From assembly GCA_019105125.1 (NCBI GenBank), contig JAHRWO010000168.1, positions 1-14,850 on the forward strand: 14,850 nt of DNA. Direction: 5' to 3'. The notes under the pieces are model-generated. The model was not told the origin of the DNA. It saw nothing but the letters and a program-made list of their open reading frames with translations, and ran no database searches. Of the stretch, positions 7,354 through 14,850 are shown piece by piece. The stretch comes from Flavobacterium sp. (GTDB taxonomy: Bacteria > Bacteroidota > Bacteroidia > Flavobacteriales > Flavobacteriaceae). Numbering within the stretch: the stretch's first letter is position 1; each line of letters begins with the position of its first letter. Made by a program: the position numbers and the translations under genes.

Positions 7354-9228
7354 ATGAGTACAATGAGAAATTTATATGTAACATTAAGTTTTGTGATGGC
7401 TAGTGGAATTATTAGTGCACAAAATCAATATACAAAAACAGCTGACAAACTATTCAATAGATTTGAATATGTTGATGCAGCAAAAGAATATTTAAAACTA
7501 GCTGAGGGTAAAAAAGCTGATAGTTATGTTTATAAACAACTAGCAGAAAGTTACTACAATGTATTTAATACTAAAGAAGCTGTAAAATGGTATGCTAAAG
7601 TTGTTGAAGAAAAGCAAGACGCTGAAACATATTATAGATATGCCCAAATGCTTAAGGCTGAAGGAAATTTTGTTGAATCAGACAAACAAATGAAGCAATT
7701 TGCTCAATTAGCACCTAATGATCAAAGAGCAAAAATATTTTTGAGTAATCCAAATTATTTACCAGCATTAAAAAATCAAGTTAAGCTTTACGATGTTGAA
7801 AAATCTGACATTAGTAGTGATAAAACTGATTTTGGTGCCGTTTTAACCAATGATAATAATTTCTATTTTGCAAGTGCAAGAAACACATCTAAAAAAAGTA
7901 GTAACTTTAATGATGAGCCTTATTTAGATATCTACAGAGCTACTTATAATGAAAACGGAACTATAAGTGATGCAGTAGCGGTTCAAAATATCAACACAAA
8001 ATGGCACGATGGTCCAGCTACTATTACAAGTGATGGTTCTACAATGTACTATGGAAGTGAAAGTTTTAATGAAAAAGAATTTACAAAAGATAAGGCAAAA
8101 AATGCTAAGTATGGTAAAATCTATTTGTATAAAGCAACTAAAGAAGGAGACAAATGGGTTAATGCAAAGCCGCTTCCGTTTAATAGTAAGGACTACGATG
8201 TTAGAAATCCAAGTATAACTAATGATGGTAAAACACTATATTTTTCATCTAATATGCCAGGAGGTTTTGGTGGTGAAGATATTTGGAAAGTTAGTATAAA
8301 TGGAGATGAGTATGGTACTCCTCAAAATTTAGGTCCTAAAGTAAATACTGAAGCTAATGAAAGTTTTCCTTTCATAACAGAGGATAATGTTTTATTCTTT
8401 TCATCAAACGGCAAACAAGGTTTTGGAGGTTTAGATGTTTTCAAGATAGATTTAAACAAAGGAACAGATGTTGTGAATTTAGGTGCGCCTGTAAATACTA
8501 ATAAAGATGATTTTTCTTTCTCATATAATGTATCTAAAAAGGTTGGTTTCTTTTCAAGTAATAGAGATGGAATTGACAATATTTACAAAGCAGATCCTGT
8601 TTGTAATGTAGAGGTGATTGTTCGTGTTAAAGATGCAAAAACTGGTAAATCTCTAGATGCAGCATCAGTTATGTTATTAGGTGAAAAACAAAAAACCATT
8701 TCAAGCCAAACTACTGCTTTAAATGGAGAGGCTTCAACGGGAGTTTTATGTTATACATCTTACAGTGCTCAAGTGTCTAAATCAGGTTACGAAAGCGGTG
8801 TTTTTGAAGTAGCAAAAGGGGAAAATCAACAAATCATAATAGATGCCTTACTTAATCCAATAATGCCAATTATTACAGAGAAAGAAGTAATTTTACAGCC
8901 TATTTTCTTTGAATACAATAAGAGTAATATAACGGCTGAAGGTGCTTCAGAACTAGATAAATTAGTTATGGTTATGAACGAATATCCTAATATGGTAATT
9001 TTTGCTAAATCACACACCGATAGTAGAGGTAGTGATAGATATAATTTAAATTTATCTGATAGAAGAGCTAAAGCAACTGTTCAATACTTAATTAGTAAAG
9101 GAATTGCTAAAAACAGAATTTCTGGTAAAGGTTTTGGTGAAACAGAGCCAAAAGTTAAATGCGAAAATTGTACTGAAGAAGAGCACGCTCAAAATAGAAG
9201 AAGTGAGTTCCTAATTGTGAAAAAATAA
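7354..9228 (+). CDS. PorE-like TPR / beta-propeller / CRD / OmpA-domain periplasmic protein
   Basis: A 624-residue exported protein. Visible layout: signal peptide 1-22 (ending ISA); TPR-like helices about 28-125; WD40/PD40-type beta-propeller repeats about 155-412, with recurring blocks such as TNDGKTLYFSSN (289-300) and GGEDIW or GGLDVF; a carboxypeptidase-regulatory-like domain about 418-500; and an OmpA C-terminal peptidoglycan-binding domain about 512-624, with HTDSRGS at 554-560 and NLSDRRA at 566-572. This order matches the T9SS component PorE of Porphyromonas. PorE is a lipoprotein, whereas here there is no lipobox Cys at the signal cleavage site, so this protein should be soluble in the periplasm. 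It starts 11 bp after porP/sprF; an alternative ATG at 7363 would drop only three residues. Its probable role is anchoring the PorP/SprF complex to the cell wall. Confidence 0.85.
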   Translation: MSTMRNLYVTLSFVMASGIISAQNQYTKTADKLFNRFEYVDAAKEYLKLAEGKKADSYVYKQLAESYYNVFNTKEAVKWYAKVVEEKQDAETYYRYAQMLKAEGNFVESDKQMKQFAQLAPNDQRAKIFLSNPNYLPALKNQVKLYDVEKSDISSDKTDFGAVLTNDNNFYFASARNTSKKSSNFNDEPYLDIYRATYNENGTISDAVAVQNINTKWHDGPATITSDGSTMYYGSESFNEKEFTKDKAKNAKYGKIYLYKATKEGDKWVNAKPLPFNSKDYDVRNPSITNDGKTLYFSSNMPGGFGGEDIWKVSINGDEYGTPQNLGPKVNTEANESFPFITEDNVLFFSSNGKQGFGGLDVFKIDLNKGTDVVNLGAPVNTNKDDFSFSYNVSKKVGFFSSNRDGIDNIYKADPVCNVEVIVRVKDAKTGKSLDAASVMLLGEKQKTISSQTTALNGEASTGVLCYTSYSAQVSKSGYESGVFEVAKGENQQIIIDALLNPIMPIITEKEVILQPIFFEYNKSNITAEGASELDKLVMVMNEYPNMVIFAKSHTDSRGSDRYNLNLSDRRAKATVQYLISKGIAKNRISGKGFGETEPKVKCENCTEEEHAQNRRSEFLIVKK

Positions 9229-9242
9229 GTATACTTACAAAT

Positions 9243-9275
9243 AAAAAAAGTCCTCAATATTTGAGGACTTTTTTT
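9243..9275. terminator. Bidirectional intrinsic terminator between the convergent operons
   Basis: A perfect 15-bp inverted repeat (9243-9257 with 9261-9275) around a 3-nt TAT loop. The core GTCCTCAA / TTGAGGAC is flanked by seven A on the left and seven T on the right, so it gives a hairpin plus U tract on either strand. It lies 14 bp after the OmpA-family stop and overlaps the last two bases of the queD stop codon at 9274-9276. Confidence 0.93.
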
Positions 9276-9726
9276 ATTCGTTATCTGAAGCAAACCATTC
9301 AGCAAAAGAAGTTTCTGTTTCTTGTAAACGTAGTGAATGCAGTTTTATATTTTCAGGGAGCAGACTTTTTATTTTATTTGAAAAATCAACAACCATATTT
9401 TCACTAGTTGGTTGATAATCTACCAGAATCACTTCATGTCCTCGTTGCTCGAGTTCTTTAGCTAATTCAATATGAGGTGTATTTTTATTAAACACTGTAG
9501 CATGATCAAAAACATCTACGATTTGTTCTTTTACAATCTTTTTTAAATCACCAAAATCAATTACCATTCCGTATTTTACATTCGACGTGTCGGTGATTGG
9601 CTTTCCAATTACTGTTACTGATAATTTATAGCTGTGGCCATGAACGTTTTTACATTTTCCGTCATAACCATATAGCGCATGACCGGTTTCAAAGCTAAAT
9701 TGTTTTGTTATTCTTATGTTTGACAT
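9274..9726 (-). CDS. queD: 6-carboxy-5,6,7,8-tetrahydropterin synthase (QueD)
   Basis: A 150-residue cytoplasmic enzyme that converts 7,8-dihydroneopterin triphosphate to 6-carboxytetrahydropterin, the second step toward the 7-deazapurine preQ0 used for queuosine in tRNA. The zinc ligands are H16 (ETGHALYGYDGKC), H29 and H31. The catalytic motif C25-K-N-V-H-G-H31 is the CxxxHGH pattern that marks QueD and separates it from ExxHGH (PTPS-III) folate-pathway homologs. The Asp-His pair is D74-H75 (VFDHAT), the substrate-binding PTSEN is at 106-110, and QETETS is at 135-140. Length is normal. The ATG lies 2 nt after the stop of the upstream 59-aa gene, so the gene is the last of an operon and is closed by the terminator at its 3' end. 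No other queuosine gene is in the window. Confidence 0.92.
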   Translation of the reverse strand: MSNIRITKQFSFETGHALYGYDGKCKNVHGHSYKLSVTVIGKPITDTSNVKYGMVIDFGDLKKIVKEQIVDVFDHATVFNKNTPHIELAKELEQRGHEVILVDYQPTSENMVVDFSNKIKSLLPENIKLHSLRLQETETSFAEWFASDNE

Positions 9727-9728
9727 AA

Positions 9729-9908
9729 TTATTTTGAATTTTGTTCTTTTTTCTTTGCTCTATAGTAAAGCGTGTATGCAATCCCTGCTAACACAATGAA
9801 AGGAATAAAAGAGCCTATTAATACCCCAATTTGATATTGACTATCGGGTGCTTCTTTAAGTTTTTGCTCTACATTGACTTGTTGTAAAAAAAGGATTAAA
9901 CTTCTCAT
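9729..9908 (-). CDS. 59-aa single-pass membrane protein of unknown function
   Basis: An ORF of 59 codons plus stop, which I do not recognise by name. Residues 1-10 (MRSLILFLQQ) are mildly hydrophobic, 11-26 are polar, and 27-48 form one clear transmembrane helix with small residues and a central Pro (IGSFIPFIVLAGIAY). The tail 49-59 is basic (RAKKKEQNSK), implying a cytoplasmic C-terminus by the positive-inside rule. Its ATG overlaps the TGA of the enoyl-CoA hydratase gene as ATGA (9905-9908), and its TAA is followed after 2 nt by the queD ATG. Both junctions indicate translational coupling and support it as a real gene. It could be a small subunit or assembly factor of a membrane complex, but nothing in the sequence decides this. 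Confidence 0.75.
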   Translation of the reverse strand: MRSLILFLQQVNVEQKLKEAPDSQYQIGVLIGSFIPFIVLAGIAYTLYYRAKKKEQNSK

Positions 9909-10654
9909 TTTTTAAATTTTTCTAGTGCTTTTTTTGTGAAGCTTGATAATACCAATCGGCCTGAAATAGCTGCTCTTTCATATAACAATGTATCCCAATG
10001 TTGTGTGCCTTCCCACAAAACTTTTTTCATTTCAAATAAGGCCTCAATATTGTAATTCGAAATTTCGTTTATGTAGCTTTCTAATCTTAAATCTAATTCC
10101 TCTGTTGAGTCAAATAATTCTGTAAATAATCCTTTTTCAAATGCCCAATTGGCCGATTTCCATGCTGTTGGGTTTAATGCCATTTCTGACATAGCAATAT
10201 TTCCTATTTTTCTACTAACAGCAGGTTCTATAACAAACGGACCAATACCTATAGCTATTTCGGATAGTTTGATTTCACTTTTTTGAGTTGCAAAAGTATA
10301 ATCACATGCAGCAGCTAAACCTACACCGCCACCAACGGCTTTTCCGTGTATTCGACCAATAATCAGTTTTGGACACTTTCTCATCGCATTGATAACATTA
10401 GCAAAACCCGAAAAAAACGTACTTCCTTCTTCTAAATTTGTAATAGATAACAATTCATCAAATGAAGCTCCAGCACAAAAAGCACCATTCCCAGAGCTTT
10501 TTAAGACGATTATATTAACTGAATTGTTTTTGCTTAATGTTGCTAACTCATCGGTTAATTGTTGCAGCAGATGGCCTGGAAATGAATTACTCGATGGATG
10601 ATAAAATGTTATCGTTGCAATCTTATCTTGAATTTCAGTTTCAATTGATCCCAT
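9905..10654 (-). CDS. Enoyl-CoA hydratase/isomerase (crotonase) family protein, possibly methylglutaconyl-CoA hydratase-like
   Basis: A 249-residue cytoplasmic crotonase-fold enzyme acting on acyl-CoA thioesters. The oxyanion-hole segments are FCAGASF at 59-65 and HGKAVGGGVGLAAACD at 103-118. In classical hydratases two Glu residues add water. Here the second is retained (SE at 131-132), but the first is replaced by Gly (G112 in GGGVGLA, where classical enzymes have GGGCELA or similar). GGGVGL followed by a segment like IGIGPFVIEPAV resembles the LiuC/methylglutaconyl-CoA hydratase branch of leucine degradation, so that is the preferred guess. An isomerase or other crotonase is possible. The gene starts 3 nt after the stop of a secreted-protein gene and overlaps the next ORF by 4 nt. 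No other leucine or fatty-acid catabolic gene is adjacent. Confidence 0.82.
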   Translation of the reverse strand: MGSIETEIQDKIATITFYHPSSNSFPGHLLQQLTDELATLSKNNSVNIIVLKSSGNGAFCAGASFDELLSITNLEEGSTFFSGFANVINAMRKCPKLIIGRIHGKAVGGGVGLAAACDYTFATQKSEIKLSEIAIGIGPFVIEPAVSRKIGNIAMSEMALNPTAWKSANWAFEKGLFTELFDSTEELDLRLESYINEISNYNIEALFEMKKVLWEGTQHWDTLLYERAAISGRLVLSSFTKKALEKFKK

Positions 10655-10657
10655 TGA

Positions 10658-13600
10658 TTATCTTTTTAATGTAAAGTTTGATTTGAATTCTTTTCTAACA
10701 TTATCTTCGGTGTACTCTACTTTAAACCAATAATCGGTAGAAGGTAAGGGTTCACCATTTAATGTCCCATTCCAACCTATATCGTTAGGTATAATTTGTT
10801 GAATAAATTTACCATATCGATCAAAAATAAATATTACTCCGTTGTATTCACTTGGTAGGTCAATGTTCCATGTATCATTAAAACCATCTCCATTAGGAGT
10901 GAAATAGTTTGGATAGGTTATCGTTTGGACAACATTAGCAATTAATATTCCACAACCCTGAATGTCTCTTACATATATAGTGTAACTGCCATTCGATAGG
11001 TTATTGAAAATAGGACTTGTTTGCCAATCAATTGCGTTTAAACTATATTCATAAACACCATAACCTCCCGTGGCTACAGCTTGAATTGAAGCCAATCCAC
11101 TAGAAAAAGCAGGGGTAACTAATTCAGATGTAACGCTTATCGGTTCCGATGAAATTGTGGCATTCACAGTATCTGTTACACTACAAGATGAATCTATATT
11201 AGTTACTACAACACTATATAATCCAGGTTCCGTAACGGTATAAGTAGCGATATTCCCGTTTGGATTAGCAGGTGTCCATTCGTAAGAGTAATTGCCAGGA
11301 GTAGAAGGTGTGGCATTTATAGTATACGAACCATTACCTGTTGTAGGATTAACACAAAGGATAAAATCACCTCCTAAGTCAGTATCAGGTAATGGGTTTA
11401 TTTTAAGTTTTAAGAATGGACCTAATCCTGCGCATTCAAATAAATTACTTTCTATTCTAACCCAGATATTTTGTTCGAATGCAATTGTATTTCTAAAATT
11501 TGAAATTGAAGTAATAGCGTTTTGTTCAATTTCCGCATCGTTTTGATTTAAATAGTAGCTAAAAGTGTAAGACTGACCCGAAGGGAATTGATTTAATAAT
11601 GCTGGTTCAACCCTAGTTAAATCGAAGTAACCAAAGCCATCTCCTGCAGGATCATTTTCATCAATGTAAATGTCGCATACATCGTTTATGGTAAATTGAA
11701 AAGTTTGAGGCACATAAGCAGTCGATACTACTAATTCAACCCTAGTAGTTCTAAAACAACCATTAGTATTTGCTATTCTTGCCCAAACCACACTTCCATT
11801 AGCTGCAAAATATGATGTTTCACTTGAAACAAAATCACTGTTATTCTGAGCCCCAATAAGATTATTGTGGTAAGAAATGCTAACATTTGAATCTGTTGCA
11901 ATTTGATTGTTTGCTTGGGTTAAATTAAACACTGTATTTGCATCACCATCTGTATCACATTGCTTTAATGTAATGAAAGTAACAGCTGAAGGTTTAGCTA
12001 AAACAATTAAATTAAATGAAGAGGTAAAATAGCATCCAGTAGTGTTATTGGTAAATCTAACATAAATTAAACTGTTCGTTGCATAAATAGAATTTATACT
12101 GTTATTCCCTGCAACAGCTTCGTTTTCATATTCATGGAAAGTTGCCGTATAGCCAGCCACTAAAGTGGAAACGGCATTTATTTTTTCAGTTAAATCAAAT
12201 GTAATAAATCCGTTAGTGTCACTTCCATCAGTATCGTCGTCACATATTTCCAATGGGGTAATGGTAGGAGGTGTTGGGATAGGATTATTGGTAATCGTGA
12301 TACTTGATGAAAATTCTTCACAAGACCCAGAAGCTGGAATCCTATAGGTATAAATACCTGAAGCATCAACAGCGGGGTTAAAAATACTAGAGCCAGAGGC
12401 AAGCGCTGGTGTCCATGTACCTCCTAAAGTAATGTTGTTCCCTAGTAAGTCAAATAAATCAACACTTGATGCATTAACACATGTAGAATATGTAGTACTG
12501 GTTCCAACATTTGGAGCTTGTTGAATAGTAACATTAACCTTTACCGTTATAGGTAAATTTGCATTATCACAAATTTTAGTGAAACTATAAAAGTAATCAC
12601 CTGCTGTATTAATTGAAGCATCAAAGGTGTTACCGTTTAAAGCAGGAGCTCCTGCAGGAACTGTCCAACTACCATTTGGTTCTGGATTACCAGTTATTTC
12701 ATTAAATAAATTAGTGGTTTCGTTAGAGCATAAGGTGATATTTGTATCTTCTGGGAAACTACCAAATCCTGAGTAATATCCACCAAATCCAGCTACCCCA
12801 ATAGATCCAAAAACTCCAGCCGCTAAAGCTCCTGTAGATTCAATTTTTACATTCCCAGTTAATCCTCCAATTCTATAAGTAACCCAATTTGGGTTTCCTG
12901 CAACAACTTGAGGAAGAGCAGTTGTTGGTGTGTTATTGATTCTAACTAGCGAGTTAATTTCGGTAACCACAATGATTTCGCTTCCAGTATATCGGGTAGA
13001 TCCAATGAAATCAAAATTAGGAATTAGATCAACATTTTTTTGCCAAAAACAACTCAGTGGAGGAATAAAATTCAATCCCGAAGTTGCATCAGAAGATGCA
13101 CCTGCTATAATTTGATAGAGGTAAACATTTTTGCTACTACTTATAAACATATTCTTATGAGTAGTTCCTAAATAATTGGATGATGGAATTAAAAAGTAAT
13201 CTCCAGCGTTCAAAGTAGCAATTGGAGTTACACTGCCATTTACAAATACATCCGTGTCGTTTTCTGTTGCAATAACCAAAGGCAGCTCGGTATTATTACT
13301 TCCATTGCCTTTTACAATGATGTATTCATCCCCAACAATATCAGCGGGCACAATTTGATCTAAATTAAAATCTTGTCCACCACCTGAATCTGACATTCCA
13401 CCTGTAGCGTTTCCTGTATTTACAACTATCGGTTTGGTGGAAGTCACTAAAGCGCCAACAAAGCCTGATAAGTTTGCCTGAACGTTTGCATACCCTGAAA
13501 CCACTACTGATTCACCTGCGTTCAAAGCAAAAGTCTGAGAGTCATCTGTTACATTTCCAAAAGGAGAAATAAAAACTACTTGGGAGTCATAATCAGAAAC

Positions 13601-14116
13601 GGTTACAATTGTATTATCTTCTGTTGCCATGAAACTCGAAACAAAATTACGAATTGAGCCGTCTGATACCATGGGTAAACTACCTAATCGAAAGCTAGTT
13701 CCCGCTCCAGTTCTACCTTTTGAAACTAATATCTCGGCATGATTTTGCGCACGCAATCTAAAACTTGCATAAAATTTACCCGTACCTTCTAAAATTAAAC
13801 CTTTGTTAGTATTTACGATTCCTACTTCAGATTGGCTCAACATCATAACCGAAGGTTGTCCAGAACCAATTAATACCGATTGTGGATTACCTTGTGAAAT
13901 AGTAAAAGGAGAGCCAGGAATTGGAACGCCATCACCATTAGTTATTGATACTTGAAAGGGTGTAGTTTCTGGAGTTGATATGTATATATAGTGATCCGCT
14001 ACATAAGAGCTTTGACTTTCATTTGCATGCAATGGCGGAATCCAATGTTTATTGCTTAATTGTGAAAAACACGCATTAGTAATGAATAGGAGCGAAAAAA
14101 ATATTTTCTTGAACAT
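10658..14116 (-). CDS. Large T9SS type B secreted protein with an IgGFc-binding-type N-terminal region
   Basis: A 1152-residue secreted protein. A signal peptide covers 1-18 (ending CFS). Residues about 24-455 begin HWIPPLH and show the repeated beta-strand pattern of the IgGFc-binding N-terminal domain family found in many Bacteroidota surface proteins. Two Ig-like repeats, about 460-530 and 540-610, each contain a G-x-W-T-x-P motif. Three modules of about 95 residues start at C625, C720 and C814, each opening with an acidic Asp-rich loop and an F-D/N-L-T motif. Further Ig/PKD-like repeats follow, about 915-990 and 995-1065. A type B CTD occupies 1069-1152, with TPNGDGFNDTW at 1073-1083. Export through T9SS to the surface is expected. 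The role is probably adhesion, and real binding to antibody is not implied. It heads an operon with metabolic genes. No exact promoter is visible in the 61-bp gap upstream. Confidence 0.85.
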   Translation of the reverse strand: MFKKIFFSLLFITNACFSQLSNKHWIPPLHANESQSSYVADHYIYISTPETTPFQVSITNGDGVPIPGSPFTISQGNPQSVLIGSGQPSVMMLSQSEVGIVNTNKGLILEGTGKFYASFRLRAQNHAEILVSKGRTGAGTSFRLGSLPMVSDGSIRNFVSSFMATEDNTIVTVSDYDSQVVFISPFGNVTDDSQTFALNAGESVVVSGYANVQANLSGFVGALVTSTKPIVVNTGNATGGMSDSGGGQDFNLDQIVPADIVGDEYIIVKGNGSNNTELPLVIATENDTDVFVNGSVTPIATLNAGDYFLIPSSNYLGTTHKNMFISSSKNVYLYQIIAGASSDATSGLNFIPPLSCFWQKNVDLIPNFDFIGSTRYTGSEIIVVTEINSLVRINNTPTTALPQVVAGNPNWVTYRIGGLTGNVKIESTGALAAGVFGSIGVAGFGGYYSGFGSFPEDTNITLCSNETTNLFNEITGNPEPNGSWTVPAGAPALNGNTFDASINTAGDYFYSFTKICDNANLPITVKVNVTIQQAPNVGTSTTYSTCVNASSVDLFDLLGNNITLGGTWTPALASGSSIFNPAVDASGIYTYRIPASGSCEEFSSSITITNNPIPTPPTITPLEICDDDTDGSDTNGFITFDLTEKINAVSTLVAGYTATFHEYENEAVAGNNSINSIYATNSLIYVRFTNNTTGCYFTSSFNLIVLAKPSAVTFITLKQCDTDGDANTVFNLTQANNQIATDSNVSISYHNNLIGAQNNSDFVSSETSYFAANGSVVWARIANTNGCFRTTRVELVVSTAYVPQTFQFTINDVCDIYIDENDPAGDGFGYFDLTRVEPALLNQFPSGQSYTFSYYLNQNDAEIEQNAITSISNFRNTIAFEQNIWVRIESNLFECAGLGPFLKLKINPLPDTDLGGDFILCVNPTTGNGSYTINATPSTPGNYSYEWTPANPNGNIATYTVTEPGLYSVVVTNIDSSCSVTDTVNATISSEPISVTSELVTPAFSSGLASIQAVATGGYGVYEYSLNAIDWQTSPIFNNLSNGSYTIYVRDIQGCGILIANVVQTITYPNYFTPNGDGFNDTWNIDLPSEYNGVIFIFDRYGKFIQQIIPNDIGWNGTLNGEPLPSTDYWFKVEYTEDNVRKEFKSNFTLKR
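10661..10912 (-). other. T9SS type B C-terminal sorting domain of the IgGFc-binding-type protein
   Basis: Encodes residues 1069-1152, with TPNGDGFNDTWNI, then IFIFDRYGKFI, a GWNGT turn, LPSTDYWFKV and a terminal strand ending in Lys-Arg. This is the same family as the C-terminal domain of the adhesin at 2286-6347, which places both proteins on the same secretion route. Confidence 0.85.
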
Positions 14117-14177
14117 ACTTATATTTAATGATAGTTCGTAAAATTAAGCAGAAATGTAGAATTAATCTAAATATTAA

Positions 14178-14850
14178 CTAAAAAAACGCTCGCAATTGAA
14201 CACTTCCCGTGTGTATGGTTTTACTTGTTTCACTATTCCTTCCCTGATAATTTATATTCAGGTCTAAATATTGCGTTAAATTTTTCTGAAGTAAAAAGCG
14301 CCAAGTTTGATTTTTACCGGGTTGTAAACCTTCTAACATTTGAAAACCTACAGCGGACAAAACATTTCCTTTAAACGAATTATTGTAAATAGAAAACTCA
14401 CCATTTAAACTAAATCCTTTTTCACTATTAAAAGTAAATGAGGTTCCTAAACTGGTTTGTGTTAAGGTTTCTAAAGCTCCAATTTGATTTTCTTTTTGTT
14501 GGTATTCATAAAAAATATCCCAACTCACATTTTTAGAAAATAAGTATCCAATTTTCGGTTCTACTTGATAACTTTCAATTTCAAAATTTCTATTTTGAAA
14601 ATTTTCGGAGTTAGAAGCCGTTTTCGTTGTACTAGTTGAAAAATTAAACAACCAACTTTTCTTAACCAAATGCTGATATTGCAACTGATGCGATTGATTT
14701 TTAGCTGCAACGCTTCCTGCCGAAAGTAAATTTTGACTTTCATTAATTAAAAAGGAATAGGTAGTGGAATGATGTTGTTTACCGCGATTAAAAAACAAAC
14801 TATTTCTAAAATTCGTGTTCAACCCAATCAATTCATCATCATTTTTTGAA
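14178..14850 (-). CDS. C-terminal part of a probable outer membrane beta-barrel protein, 5' end outside the window
   Basis: The frame is open from the window edge (first full codon at 14849-14847, reading SKNDDELIGLN) to a TAA at 14178-14180, giving 224 visible residues. A TTG at 14831 could serve as a start, but the frame stays open upstream of it, so I treat the gene as truncated by the window. The sequence is a run of short alternating amphipathic beta strands separated by polar turns, with no signal peptide in view. It ends in VQLRAFF, with the terminal aromatic Phe typical of outer membrane barrels. Family members I recall in Flavobacteriia are long proteins of unknown function ending in a similar strand. 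It lies 61 bp upstream of, and in the same direction as, the IgGFc-binding-type protein gene, and could be co-transcribed with it. Confidence 0.65.
   Translation of the reverse strand, partial: SKNDDELIGLNTNFRNSLFFNRGKQHHSTTYSFLINESQNLLSAGSVAAKNQSHQLQYQHLVKKSWLFNFSTSTTKTASNSENFQNRNFEIESYQVEPKIGYLFSKNVSWDIFYEYQQKENQIGALETLTQTSLGTSFTFNSEKGFSLNGEFSIYNNSFKGNVLSAVGFQMLEGLQPGKNQTWRFLLQKNLTQYLDLNINYQGRNSETSKTIHTGSVQLRAFF

Noticed and set aside
12190..12402. 70-aa minus-strand ORF overlapping the IgGFc-binding-type gene in another frame
   Set aside because: Same-strand shadow frame within a continuous large ORF; there is no break in that ORF to suggest a frameshift.
14117..14177. Promoter for the minus-strand T9SS operon
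   Set aside because: Only near-matches to TAnnTTTG (for example TAATTTTA and TACATTTC) and no spaced -33 TTG, so not listed as a feature; transcription may come from upstream.

Overview
The window is AT-rich and looks like chromosome from a member of the Bacteroidota, most likely Flavobacterium or a close relative in the Flavobacteriia. The evidence is two large secreted proteins ending in a type IX secretion (T9SS) type B sorting domain, a PorP/SprF-family outer membrane protein, a Bacteroidota-style LpxH, the absence of strong Shine-Dalgarno sequences, and Bacteroidota-type -7 promoter elements (TAnnTTTG). Coding density is high. No gap longer than 136 bp lacks a gene, and I see no tRNA, rRNA, CRISPR array, insertion sequence or phage gene.

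Layout. (1) 1-1400, plus strand: the last codons of a gene that looks like recJ, a short intergenic stretch with a degenerate 7-bp tandem repeat, then an MFS exporter with a GTG start. (2) 1397-2149, minus strand: an LpxH-type UDP-2,3-diacylglucosamine hydrolase with a TTG start, whose 3' end overlaps the MFS gene by 4 bp. (3) 2150-2285: a divergent promoter region with a -7 element on each strand. (4) 2286-9228, plus strand: a three-gene T9SS cassette, namely a 1353-aa multidomain adhesin, a PorP/SprF protein, and a TPR / beta-propeller / CRD / OmpA protein with a PorE-like domain order. A 12-bp-stem hairpin lies between the adhesin and porP/sprF genes. (5) 9243-9275: a 15-bp perfect hairpin with A and T tracts that can terminate transcription from both sides. 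(6) 14116-9274, minus strand: a compact four-gene operon. It encodes a second T9SS type B protein with an IgGFc-binding-type N-terminal region, a crotonase-family enoyl-CoA hydratase, a 59-aa single-pass membrane protein, and QueD of queuosine synthesis. The junctions are 3 nt, a 4-nt ATGA overlap, and 2 nt. (7) 14178-14850, minus strand: the C-terminal part of a probable outer membrane beta-barrel protein whose 5' end lies outside the window.

How the genes fit together. The plus-strand cassette reads as a dedicated surface-display unit. The adhesin is exported by Sec, handed to T9SS through its type B C-terminal domain, and presumably needs the PorP/SprF partner encoded next to it. The OmpA-domain protein could tie that outer membrane complex to peptidoglycan. 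The second type B protein has no adjacent sprF-like gene and is instead packed with metabolic genes, so it may borrow the PorP/SprF across the terminator or use one encoded elsewhere. None of this is a wholly new system. The most unusual points are the operon that joins a cell-surface protein to CoA and queuosine metabolism, and the small conserved-looking membrane protein inside it.
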